Positions 45,601 to 58,700 of a DNA stretch of 64,000 nucleotides are shown here, piece after piece (the first letter of the stretch is position 1; each line of letters starts with the position of its first letter). This stretch comes from Echinarachnius parma (taxonomy: Eukaryota > Echinodermata > Echinoidea > Clypeasteroida > Echinarachniidae). The stretch spans positions 56,796-120,795 of the forward strand of contig JBAMJV010007935.1 in the NCBI GenBank assembly GCA_037951105.1. The letters are read 5' to 3'. Position numbers and translations under genes: made by a program. The notes below the pieces were generated by a model that was not told the origin of the DNA, did no database searches, and was given only the letters and a program-made list of their open reading frames with translations.

Positions 45601-48600
45601 AAATGGAACTCAATTTTATTGGAACCGATAATGGATTGGAAAGAAATGTACGCTATACCTTTTAAATATGCATTATCAACAAAATTGCGTTACTTTCAGT
45701 TTAAAATATTACATAATATTCTTGGGGTAAATAAATATTTGAAATTGGTAGGCATATTAGATTCTGATCAATGTGATTTTTGTTTAAATAGTGTTGAATC
45801 AATCGCACATTTGTTCTGGGGTTGCCCTGTAACACATCAATTTATATTACAATTTCAAGAACACACTTTAAATGACCAAATTATATTGACTATGAATACA
45901 TTTATATTTGGAATTTCTGGAGGTAATTTCTGCCACTTGAATTTTGTTATTTTATACGCAAAATATTATATATTCTCTACAAAGTGTAAAAATGGTAGAT
46001 TATCATTTGAATTATTTAAGAAACAGTTACAATATTATTACGACCTTGAACGAATAATTTATTTAAAACGAGACAAATTTGTTTTATTTCTTGATAAATG
46101 GAGAGATGTACAATTGATTTGAAACTTATTATTGTTGACATCACATACATATATATTATTTTGTATTTTGTACTTATAATATTTTTGTTAACTTGCTTTG
46201 AGAAACTTGAATAAATTTTATTTGAAAAAAAAAAAAAAAAAAAAGAATAAATGTTGAAGTATGAACGGCAATTGAAGAGCCCGTTCGCTTCGTGAAAGTT
46301 TACGCATGTTGCCTATGAAGTGCATGCTAATAAATTCGCATGTAAGCCCGGTAACCTCACGGATTCAGGTGTCTTTATTGATCCCTAGAGTGAAGGAGGT
46401 TACAACCCTGTTGTATGCTTGAACGGGTGTCTGCTGCCAAATGATCGTTTTGTGATGGTAAATGAGCAGAGTGCTACGGCATTTCCAAAGTCTAGTTCTG
46501 ATAACTGACTGGGCCGTTAGGAGTCGGAGTGGATATCACAAGACTCACCAAGAAGTCACCGTTGGACTGGAAACAGGATTCAATTGTTTGAATCTCGCTG
46601 AGTCACCGTTGGACTGGAAACGGGATTCAATTGGTTGAATCTCGCTGAGTCACCGTTGGACTGGAAACAGGATTCAATTGGTTGAATCTCGCTGAGTCAC
46701 CGTTGGACTGGAAACAGGATTCAATTGGTTGAATCTCGCTGAGTCACCGTTGGACTGGAAACAGGATTCTTAATTGAATCTCGCTGAGTCACCGTTGGAC
46801 TGGAAACGGGATTCAATTGGTTGAATCTCGCTGAGTCACCGTTGGACTGGAAACAGGATTCTTAATTGAATCTCGCTGAGTCATCGTTGGACTGGAAACG
46901 AGATTCTTAATTGAATCTTGCTGAGCAACGAGGGATAACCTGGAAAGAGGTACACCAGAGACCACACCAACATAAGTCAAGATCCCCATCCAATACAGAG
47001 AGCCAAATAGGTCGTAGATTGCGACCAAACGAACTCACGAATTACGAGCTCGGAGAATCCTGGCCGGAACCGGTGGCGCGTCCAACAGTCGGCGACAACG
47101 GCATCCTGACAAATTCCGAAGAAACCGATCGTTGGACTTCCCGCCGTCCTTTTACAAACAAAGGGTTCGTCTGTGGTGCAGAGTCGCGCCGGTACCAGAG
47201 AATCGAAAAGGGTGTTCCGCTACAAATGGTGTCAGAAGTGGGATTCTTTTAGCTCAACCAAAACGAGAGACAGAGAGGTGGAAGCCAGATAACAGAACAA
47301 GCAGCGGAGGTGATGCAGGAGGTTTGAACTTGGCAAAAATCGAACGGTGGACAGTTATCAACATGGGGTTCAACATGATTTACGGGATATTAATTACAAC
47401 ATTGACGGCAGTTATCAACATGTTCCAGAGGGAGTCGGAGGTTGGCAGCGTTAACAGGGGTAGGCAGAGGCGGCGGCGGAGTGTGAAGCCGGATGAGGCA
47501 ACGAGTAACCGAGATAAAGGAATAGCTGGTAGGCAAGGAGTATTTGCGGAGAACCAGGAGGATGAAAAAGTAGCCGGGATGCAAGGAGTATTTGCGGAGG
47601 ACCGGGAAATTAAATCTGGATGGCAGAAAGAGCCGGGCAGAGGAAGACGGTCGGGTGACCGGGAAATTAAATTTGGATGGCAGAAAGAGCCGGGCAGAGG
47701 AAGACGGTCGGGTGACCGGGAAACTGAATTTGAATGGCAGGGAATGCTGCCAGGAAAGGATAAAATGACGGAGCAGTCATGGAGGTCGAAGGACCAGGAG
47801 GATGAAAAAGTAGCCGGGATGCAAGGAGTATTTGCGGAGGACCGGGAAATTAAATCTGGATGGCAGAAAGAGCCGGGCAGAGGAAGACGGTCGAGTGACC
47901 AAGACGCGGGTCGGTGCATGACCGCGGTAGCAGAACAGTCAAGATGGCTGACAAGGGACCAGAATGAGAGGCAGGACCAGATGATACCTGATTGTTTCGA
48001 TGGGAGTGTTCCAATCATGGGCTACATGTGTCATTTTGAAGCATTTGCCAGAATCAACGGGTGGGCGGAGGAAGACGCATTGTATCACTTGACGGCTAGT
48101 TTGAGAGGGGATGCAGTTGTGACACAACAGACCGTTAGGCAGCTGACATACGGCGAACTGGTCTACAGGTTGAAACAACGGTTTGGATGCGAGGAGGAAT
48201 CTGAGGTATTCGTGACGGGACAACGAGCACGATGCCAACAACAGGGGGAAGGTCAGGTGAACTATGTGCGGAGCCTAAGAAGCGGTGAAGCTACTGCAGG
48301 GCGGATGGCAGACAAGAACGACAGCGGACCGGAGGGGTGTTACCGGTGCTTCGCCTGCAGGGAACTGGGACATATCGGGAGGAGCTACGGGACGGAAATG
48401 AGAGCAACGGCAACCAGGGTGAAGGAGAAGCGGTGCTTCGTGTGCGGAGAATTAGGACACCTTATTCGAGGTTGTCCAAATCGGCAACAACGGAAGGAGG
48501 CCGGGAAGAGCAAAGCAGAGACTGCAGAGAGAAAGAACGACGGGGACGAGCCGACCAGGAGGAGTTGCGGGACGGAAATGAGAACAAGGGAAATGACGGT

Positions 48601-51600
48601 GAGGAGGAAGCGGTGCTTCGCCTGTGGAGAGATTGGGCACCTGAAGCGAGAATGTCAGGTTAAGCGGCGGCAAAGGAGTGCGGAGGACAAGAAGAACAAC
48701 ACGAGAGAAGTCGGAATACAGGTCGGGCGGCCTGGCGTGGGCGAACTCAGTGGTGAAGATCAGGTCAACGAAGGAGTGCAAACGGATTGGCCTGGTTCAG
48801 ATGAGCAGACAGCAAGAACACCACTTTCCGTGAATGCGGAGGTAAATGGGGCGCCGCTGCGCATGGTGGTGGATTCGGGTACATCATGTTCAATCATCAG
48901 TACCCGAACATTCAATAGAATAGAGCCGAGACGGCGGCCGCATGTGCAGCCAGGGCCACACGTTGTGGGCCAGGCCGATGGGTCTGTCTTAAGGGTGACA
49001 GGAAGAACTACGGTGGGGTTACAGCTTGGTGAGATCAGCGACGAGGACCGTGAAACCAGCGACGAGGAGCGTGAGATCAGCGACGAGGAGCGTGAGATCA
49101 GCAACGAGGACCGTGAAACCAGCAACGAGAACCACCATGACGAAGGGACGAATAACGAAGTAACCAGCGGCAGCGACGACAACCAGGACAAAGAATCAAG
49201 TAGCGACGAGAGCGAGCCAGCAAGAACAACGGGCCGTGGTGGTATTGCCTCGATGTTGGCACGCCTGCGTCAGCAGAATGCAGAGGTGGGACGAGACGAC
49301 GACCGGGGCAATGACATAGTCGTGAAGGCGCAATGCTGGCGTCCACCGGAATATACGACGTTAGACCACAACAATAATGAGCTGAGACGAGACTACTGGG
49401 ACAAGCTGAAACGAGACCACCCGAACGACAAGCGGGGACGAGACCTTACCTGAAAGGCGCAACGCCATGCGCTAGCGGTATCAACGTGAGGGGACGAGAC
49501 AATTAGAACGACAAACCGGGTCACCTCGGTGGCGCACCACTTGCGCCTACAACATGTACGGGACGAATTCAACAATCAATCCGGGTTACCTCGGGGGCAC
49601 AAAGTCAGTGCCAATGTTGATTCGTCTGGGACCAGAACACTTCAAGGGATAAATTGACAATCAGTCCGGGTTACCTCGGGGGCACAACGTCAGTGCCAAT
49701 GTCAATTTATCTGGGAACACAACCAAGACCGACCACCATCGGGAAACCAACGACATGAACTTTGTAGCCGGGTCGCCTCGGCGGCGCACGATTTGCGTCC
49801 ATGTCATCCACGGGACGAGTTTGACACACCGGGTTACCTCGGGGCACGACGTTTGTGCTATGTAGTGTCAATTTGTCTGGGAGCACGACGGGGGACAAAC
49901 GATTACGACCGCCATCGGGACCGACTACGACCTCCATGAGAATGATTACGGGACCTACACCATATTGGACGAGCCGACCAGACCTACCAAGACCCTACAC
50001 GAGAGTGCCGAACGCCATGCCGAGCCGAGGCTATAACGAGAATTAATGAACATTAATCAGTTAGGAGGTGCAGAATTCCCTAATGAACTTTTATTTTAAA
50101 CAGGGAAGCACCAAGAACATTAGGTTATTTACTTATGTATGTATGATTAAGTTATTGGTAAGAGCAACCAAGCGATGCTCGCTAATTATGGCAGTTAATG
50201 TTTTGAATTGTTTTGTAATTGTTGAGGACGGTTAGGAGCTATTTAAAAACAGCTCTTTTTGTTAATTATTGAGGACGTGTTTTTAAACATTAAGTTAGTT
50301 ATTTATTTATGCATGATTTGGTTTTGTAAGAGCAACCAGGAGTTGCTCAGTAGTGTTTTAGATCATAGGGTTAAGTTTTAAATAAGAGGGGTAACCGAAG
50401 TTTAATTGGATGTTAAATTTAAGCTTCGGGACAAAGCTTATTAGAGGAGGGGGTTGTGTAGCGAAACAGCCCTTGAATAATGGCTGGATTCGCTAGATAA
50501 TTCATGATAGATGGGTAATTATAATCATTGGCATAAGGGATCGATTATGGGTAATTAATGGTTAGAATTATGGTTAATTCACTGTAGAATTAAGTTAGGA
50601 TTAAGGAAAGATGTTATGGATTAGATGTTTATGGGGATGATTAGGGGACATTTATTATGTATAAGATGGGACAGTGTAGTAATTTATGAGGAATGGTTAG
50701 TATTTGTTAGGGAATTAATTGTGATTAGGATCGGGTGATCGATCATGGGTAAGTAGAGATCGATCATGAGTTATAGATTGAACGATCATAAGTTGTGATC
50801 GATTGTAGAAACGTTGTAGTATTAAGTGTTAGTTTGTCCATTCGGATTAGTTAATTGGTTATAGTTTTTATGATTAGGATAGAGCCTGATGGTTAAGTAT
50901 TGGGTTGATTTAGTAATTAGTTACCGAGTAATTTGACGGGTTAACCATGGGAAATGGGTAAGGATTGGAAGAGTTATGATTACTTGAAGATAATCAGTAG
51001 TCACGAAATGTATTATGTAAGTTAGAATAAATGTTGAAGTATGAACGGCAATTGAAGAGCCCGTTCGCTTCGTGAAAGTTTACGCATGTTGCCTATGAAG
51101 TGCATGCTAATAAATTCGCATGTAAGCCCGGTAACCTCACGGATTCAGGTGTCTTTATTGATCCCTAGAGTGAAGGAGGTTACAACCCTGTTGTATGCTT
51201 GAACGGGTGTCTGCTGCCAAATGATCGTTTTGTGATGGTAAATGAGCAGAGTGCTACGGCATTTCCAAAGTCGTGGGCCCCGTTGCAGAAAGAGATAAAA
51301 TCGATCGTAAGTTACGATTGATCGTAAGTCAGAAAATTTACGCGTTTCAACCAATCAGATTTGCGCATCTAGAACACGTGATATGACTTACGCTTAATTG
51401 CAACTTACGATCGATTTTATCTCTTTCTGCAACGGGGCATAGTTCTGATAACTGACTGGGCCGTTAGGAGTCGGAGTGGATATCACAAGACTCACCAAGA
51501 AGTCACCGTTGGACTGGAAACAGGATTCAATTGGTTGAATCTCGCTGAGTCACCGTTGGACTGGAAACGGGATTCAATTGGTTGAATCTCGCTGAGTCAC

Positions 51601-54600
51601 CGTTGGACTGGAAACAGGATTCAATTGGTTGAATCTCGCTGAGTCACCGTTGGACTGGAAACGGGATTCAATTGGTTGAATCTCGCTGAGTCACCGTTGG
51701 ACTGGAAACAGGATTCAATTGGTTGAATCTCGCTGAGTCACCGTTGGACTGGAAACAGGATTCTTAATTGAATCTCGCTGAGTCACCGTTGGACTGGAAA
51801 CGGGATTCAATTGGTTGAATCTCGCTGAGTCACCGTTGGACTGGAAACAGGATTCTTAATTGAATCTCGCTGAGTCATCGTTGGACTGGAAACGAGATTC
51901 TTAATTGAATCTTGCTGAGCAACGAGGGATAACCTGGAAAGAGGTACACCAGAGACCACACCAACATAAGTCAAGATCCCCATCCAATACAGAGAGCCAA
52001 ATAGGTCGTAGATTGCGACCAAACGAACTCACGAATTACGAGCTCGGAGAATCCTGGCCGGAACCGGTGGCGCGTCCAACAGTCGGCGACAACGGCATCC
52101 TGACAATTCCGAAGAAACCGATCGTTGGACTTCCCGCCGTCCTTTTACAAACAAAGGGTTCGTCTGTGGTGCAGAGTCGCGCCGGTACCAGAGAATCGAA
52201 AAGGGTGTTCCGCTACAATATATTCGCACCACCTCTACCCTTGACGAGTTTTAAGTGTGTAATAATTATAATGTTGTATGACATGTCCAGCCTAGGGTTG
52301 TTTTTGCATTTTATTTTATTGTAGTATTACAATTTTGTTTGGTCTTATCTAGGGAATTTAGTATTTTATTTAGTATTCACATGTGCTTATGTATGTAACG
52401 ATAAACACCGTCAGTAACTTAGTTTACCATTAAATACTACCCTCCCTGTCCCCCCACCCCCACCCCATCATTCTATGGATCAGACGCTTGCCTGGGTTAC
52501 GTTTTTTGTTTATGTGTCGTTGCAGGTAATATCGCTCGGTCTGGATTGAGGGCTCGAGGGATTCGCGTGTCTGCTCGGGGGGTTATGTCCGGCGGCTCGG
52601 ACCTGGACACTCAGCGAACACGTGAGACGATTACTGTCTCACACCGAACTCATTCTTCTATTTCGTGAGAGTCGCATGGTTTATACCAGTACAATCCATA
52701 ATATTTGGCCCGCTTCAGACGCCAATTTGGCTTGAGTTATTCGATAGGTAGCCATTATAAACTGGTAATTAATTTCCTGACGTGCAGGTGGCAACGGACT
52801 ATCAGGTAGTAACACTTTTGTTTTGTGGCGGCGGAATGGCGGTCTCGCCTTTCCGTTTGGCGAAATTGGCATTTTTTGCCACAACACAAATTATGTTTTT
52901 GTTAATTTTAAAATAATACACGCACGAAATTGTTATTTCGTTAAGCTTTTGTGCCACTTGAGAATAAGGGGTTTAATTGAAATTATGATTGATATATAAT
53001 ACGCATGCAATCCCGCTCCTCTCAAATGTTGTTCATTAATGTTTTGTTGGCTATACGCTCGTCTGCCAAGGTCATGTGTCCAGCCAGCGATTGACCTTGC
53101 ACCCTAATCCCTTTTTTGCGACGTATACGCCTAGTCTGTTATAATTCATGTTCGTTGAATTATTTTGCAGTACATATGTTGCTGGTTGGAGCACATGTAT
53201 TCACTTTTTATTTTCCCGCCTTTGCGTGGAGGATATGAGAGTTTAAGAGCGGCCAGTGTCATGCTAAGAAATATTTTAGTTTATAAATTTATGATGGCCC
53301 GGACCCCGTTTTCTCAGGTGGTAGCTCTTAATAAACACTTGATAATTCATGTAAATAATTTAAGTATTCTAATTACAATCATACTTTATTTGACTTAATA
53401 TGTTAAACGATAATAAGTGCGTGATGTAATTGTACTTTTGTTTCAATTTATTGTTGAAATTTTGGACATGCTTTTCGAAATTAAAACCATGGAATACCGC
53501 AAATTTGGTTGTTTGTTGTAGTTTATTCGTTGTCTGGATTAGAGTAATCAAACTTAACGCGACAAGAAATGACAGGTGTTAAGTTACGTTACTCTAACTC
53601 CAGGACCAAGAATTTAGCCCGCTTACCGGCCGGGAGGAAAATTGAAAATTATATTAGGGAGGATTAAGGGGGATTTGATTTGGTGCGCTCGCTAGTGATA
53701 ACATAATTCGCTTTACAGTCTGAACAATAGACTAGCATTGCAAAGTTCAATTAGACTATGGATAACAATTTAGTGGCTTATCAGCCGATCCCCCTCAACT
53801 TGAGATGTATGTTTTGGAAACTCGTTCCTGCCATGGTTGGATGTTTATATTTAATTTGATACCGCCTCCTGCCTTGCTGGGATGGTATTGACTTTTATTT
53901 AGAAATTATATCTTTGTTTTTTATTGAACCTCGTTTTGCCTGGATACTGATTTGGGCAAAACATGTATGTTTGATAAATATGGCCGGTATAGCGTGGAAA
54001 ACTATTGGAGAAGTTTGGGAGATTTTTGTAGATTCATTCGTTCATGGTTGTTTGTTCGGAAAGCATGTCGATCTATGTTGGTTAGAGAAAAAATTTCCAC
54101 CAGCATCCCCAACCACCACAAACTATGGGGTGATGAGATGATTTGTTGGATTTATATTGCCTGAAGCTTGCTTGATCGCACGCCGCGCGTGGGTCGCAGG
54201 GGAATTTTGGTCCTTTATCTTTCACCTTACATTATTTGTTGATTTGGAATAAAACAATATTCTTTTCTTTAACAAGGTGTTTTTGGAATAGGATTTTTCG
54301 CCCATAATACACGCACGAAATTGTTATTTCGTTAAGCTTTTGTGCCACTTGAGAATATATGAAATTATGATTGATATATAATACGCATGCAATCCCGCTC
54401 CTCTCAAAGGTTGTTCATTAATGTTTTGTTGGCTATACGCTCGTCTGCCAAGGTCATGTGTCCAGCCAGCGATTGACCTTGCACCCTAATCCCTTTTTTG
54501 CGACGTATACGCCTAGTCTGTTATAATTCATGTTCGTTGAATTATTTTGCAGTATTATGTTGCTGGTTGGAGCACATGTATTCACTTTTTATTTTCCCGC

Positions 54601-55096
54601 CTTTGGGTGGAGGATATGAGAGTTTAAGAGCGGCCAGTGTCATGCTAGAAATATTTTAGTTTATAAATTTATGATGGCCCGGGCCCCCCGTTTTCTCAGG
54701 TGGTAGCTCTTAATAAACACTTGATAATTCATGTAAATAATTTAAGTGTTCTAATTACAATCATACTTTATTTGACTTAATATGTTAAACGATAATAAGT
54801 GCGTGATGTAATTGTACTTTTGTTTCAATTTATTGTTGAAATTTTGGACATGCTTTTCGAAATTAAAACCATGGAATACCGCAAATTTGGTTGTTTGTTG
54901 TAGTTTATTCGTTGTCTGGATTAGAGTAAAGCATAACAACTATTAACTTATTTATTCATTTTCATTACAAAAAAACTCATCCATGGTCTTTCGTTCGCGT
55001 TAAAAATCTGTCCGTCTTTTCAAATAATTCAGCTTCTACGCCACTGCCATGACTGTAGAAGTAGATTATTCTTAATATGGATAGATATATAGATAT

Positions 55097-55144
<48 letters not shown>

Positions 55145-55732
55145 AAAGATAGATCAAAATCGTCCTTAAGTTCACGAAGACTAACCTCTGCAGCCACATT
55201 GTCCTTTACTACACGGAAGATCCCACCAGGTATTCCAGACACATTTACGTTGGCCAGCTGGTCTTCCATCGCCTTTACAACACGACTAGGAGCACCACTT
55301 TCTTCCTGTGCCTCTTGCAGCTCATCGTCATGGGTTTCGGCAATAAAGTTTGCGATGTCCACAATTGACTCCGTAACCTGGAATGAGATGAGAATTCCGG
55401 AGATGAAAACAAAGAAGAAAAAGGAGAAGAGGAAGACGGAGAAGAAGAAAAACGAAGCAAAATAAAAGAGAAGTTAAGATGGGAATGCGTAGTTGCAGGA
55501 AACGATAAACAGAAGGAGAATCAAGAGACAAGGGAAAAGCTAAGTATACGAATATACTTTGTATAAATACGATTTAACATAACAGGAATACTGAGGAGAA
55601 TGTATCACAAATTAGAGACCATTGATATTGCAATATGAGGACAATGGCGTACTCGTCGGGAGGGGGGGGGGGGGGGGCGGACTTTGGGGGCTCTTCCATC
55701 CCCCCCCCCCAAAAAAAAAAGATAATAATAAT

Positions 55733-55777
<45 letters not shown>

Positions 55778-58700
55778 TGATAATGATAATAATGAACAAT
55801 AAATACATAAATGAATAAATAAGTAAAATAAAACAAACAAATAAATAAATACAATCATGGCTTCTATCTAATTAGATACCAGTGATTTAAAAAAGGGTAT
55901 TACTTTAGACAAGATACCTCAGATTTTACTTCATTTCAAGTTAAAAGTATGCACCAGATTTCATAATTTCAATTAAAACATTGCAAAAGCACCCTTACCA
56001 TGCACGGACGGACACCCAACTACCATCACTCCCTCTCATCAAACCCTTCCCCCTCTCGGTCGCTTCACTCCTTAGGGAATCGTTCTTGTCCACGTCTGAA
56101 ATACTTTGTTCATGTTGTTGAATCATAAATAATATAGCATTTGATGCAATGTTTAACTGTATTATATCACTTTGCAAATATTTTGTTCAGAGGTGCACAT
56201 TTGTGTTTTTTCATGGAACAAATATAACCTCTTTCTCCGGTCGGAAGAATCATTACAAATTGACCCTCATTATCGTACATGTCGTCGAAGCAGAATTTAT
56301 ATTCTAGGATGCACCAGAATGCACAGTTTCAAGTCTAAACATGCAAAAGTTCTCTACCGTGGGAGGGGGATATCCTCGTTCCACACTCTTCCTCCGCTCA
56401 GTCGCTGCGCTCCCTCACGCTATATATACCCGGTGGTAATGCGGATTAGGTTTTGCCCCCCAACAAAAATAGTAATAATAACATAACAAAACAAAGCAAA
56501 ACTATTTTTCTCCTTACGTTTTTGCTCATTACGCCACTGGCAGAGGAGAGAAGAAGGTGATTTCTTTCAGGATCTAGGCCAAGGTTTATGGCCCTTATTA
56601 AGCGCGATACGCAAAGAAAACCATAGCCGTCCTTTAAAAACAACGTGTACCATGGTACGATACCACAACCCCATGACGTACATAATCCATTTAAAGGGGG
56701 TTAGTATTCTCGGACTTACCTCCACTGTTGTAGATCCTACGCCGATGATATCGTCAAGGATGTCGGCCAAGCTTCCTAGACCTTCTGAGGTCAGACCATT
56801 GTCGTCTTGAGTTATATCAGCCGCTTCTGAAAGGACGTCTGCAACATTGTCCGATGTCACCGACGTCTACATGACGAGGATAAATATAATCATAGTCGGA
56901 CATATCGGATCTCTCTTTACGGTTTACCCAATACCCAATAAAATACATTTAGTAGCGGTGACTGTATTTAGCCGGAGAAATGCGAATTATGTATTATGAG
57001 ACATGCGGACATTGGACACGGCATACATAGAACTTAATTAGTCAAGCCATAATCAAAATTAGAACTTGTATCTCAAGGTCATATGTCAGATGCGCTCACC
57101 ACTGTCAGTGAACAACCTAATTCAATACAAGAAATTTTGCTTTTAAAGTGCGTAAACCGTTCCCAACACGGACTTCATGTTACCTGCTGAAGGATTTTCA
57201 GAATTTCGTCGTCGGTGAGGTTTCTACCACAGGCATCGCCAGTATCGAGAATCGTCCAGGAAGACGGTGAGATGAATTCACCTTCCGGTTCACAGGTGGC
57301 ATTTGCAACTGGCTGTCCGCCTAACGGGCAAAACATAAATATAAACAAAAAAATATGATCCCCAAGCTAGTACCATGTTTGACATTTGACTACAGACCTC
57401 TGTTTTATCCAAAACCCTCACCCTGCATTAGACTATTATTTTGTTCTAGATTTCCAGTTACCCTGCTCCTGTTTACCCTTCTTTACTTTTAATTACATAT
57501 AACCGCACAAAAAGAAACAAGACACTTGTTTAAGTTGAAATATTTAATATTTATGTTTGACAGAGTGTACATTATTATATATCAAATTAAAGGAAATTTA
57601 GTCCTCTACAGGCATAATATAAATTAAAGGAGTAATCGTTCATGCATGACCTGCCATGATCAATTAACAATAGCAAGGTCTGTTTTCAAAAATAGCAATA
57701 ACAATGGATGACCGCACCATTCGACTGCAATAACTAAGCGTCTTGCTTGAAACAAGATGTGCGGGGCAAGTCTTTTATGACACCATTCAACCTTATTGTC
57801 ATGAACAAACTCCAAAAATACACATTTTCCAATAAAAACAGGGCCAGGTTATGAGAACATCAACATATTGGTTTGTTTTTGAGGCATAAAGCTTGTCTGT
57901 TTCATGTGTCCCTTGCAATTTCAACCATGGTTACCTACAGAAGTGACATGTTAGAGACTGCCCAAATGGTTGACCATGGGTGACATCAGATTTTCTACTA
58001 CGGTAGAATTCTTGAGAAGAATTTATACCAAGTTTCATGCTGAAATAAGGGCACAAACTGTAGTTTCGACGAATAAACCTTAGCCATGGAATTCCCCATT
58101 GTGTTACATTTGGATGAAAATAAAACCTACAACGTTCAAAATTTGTCTTCATTTACACTTTTTCTATTGAGATGAAACTACAAAAAAATCACATTTGTAA
58201 TGAAATAATTATGCGATGGCATGAATATAGCGTTTATATCATGCTTGTCAACATTTAAATGGTTGAACATGTTGAAAGGATGTTACATTTTTGTTATTTT
58301 TGAAAACAGACCTTGCGGTGGTTAATTGACCGTGACAAGTCATGCATAAATGATTTATCCTGGATTATATATTCTAATATCGAAGAGGGTAATTTTATCT
58401 TTAATTTGATATACAATAACATATATTTTATCGTTAGAAAATATGAGATATGTTGTCTTAAATAAGTGTCCTGTTTCTTTTTGTGCGGAGTATATTTGTT
58501 TATAAGTCCAGATGTGTGTGTGCTTGTGTGTGTGTGCGTGTTTGCGTTCGTATATATGTATGTGTATAAAGTGACTTTAAAGGTGTTTGACAATATCACT
58601 ATTGAATCATTTTTGTAACAAAAAACTCACATATTACAATTGAATAAAAAACAAACATTTTAAATTAGCCACATGGTCGAATTATAACTCAGTATAACGT

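Larger units (their letters stand above)
43381..47224 (+). repeat. 5' LTR of the gag-protease element (holding a LINE)
   Basis: Without the 2.3-kb LINE it is about 1.55 kb. It includes an eight-unit minisatellite at about 46553-46925. Pairs with 50457-52217. Confidence 0.9.
43381..52217 (+). mobile_element. Gag-protease LTR retrotransposon without RT, inside the Ngaro-like element
   Basis: LTRs start TGTAGCGAAAC and end GTTCCGCTACA (43381-47224 and 50457-52217, each lengthened by an insertion). A 4-bp flank ATAT is present on both sides (43377-43380, 52218-52221). A PBS follows the 5' LTR and a purine-rich tract precedes the 3' LTR. The interior codes only for Gag and a retropepsin; there is no RT, RNase H or integrase, so it is non-autonomous or pol-deleted. 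The LTRs differ by a repeat-unit count, several substitutions and indels, and one insertion each. Confidence 0.88.
41408..54928 (+). mobile_element. Ngaro/DIRS-like tyrosine-recombinase retrotransposon with split direct repeats (gag only, invaded)
   Basis: Structure is A1 (41408-41955), interior, B1 (52913-53546), A2 (53547-54094), a 209-bp linker, B2 (54304-54928). A1 and A2 are both 548 bp and nearly identical; B1 and B2 are about 630 bp. This A1-interior-B1-A2-B2 order is the split-direct-repeat plan of Ngaro/PAT elements, not an LTR plan. The interior carries a Gag-like frame of the sort found in these elements, but no RT, RNase H or recombinase remains. The flanks share AAGCATA (41401-41407 and 54929-54935), unexpected for recombinase integration. 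The total length is inflated by an LTR element at 43381-52217. Confidence 0.8.

Noticed and set aside
46553..46925. CRISPR-like array of regular direct repeats
   Set aside because: Units are contiguous without unique spacers, lie in an LTR of a retrotransposon, and the genome is animal.
47227..47246. tRNA gene fragment
   Set aside because: Only the tRNA 3' end complement is present, directly after an LTR, which is a primer-binding site.
47380..48018. 212-codon minus-strand frame
   Set aside because: It is antisense to the gag-protease ORF and its repetitive Pro/Ser pattern mirrors the gag repeats.
54929..55185. Extension of gene 2 GAIN exon through the GATA repeat
   Set aside because: The frame is open only because GATA repeats lack stops; the donor at 55185 and the 192-nt paralog exon set the end.
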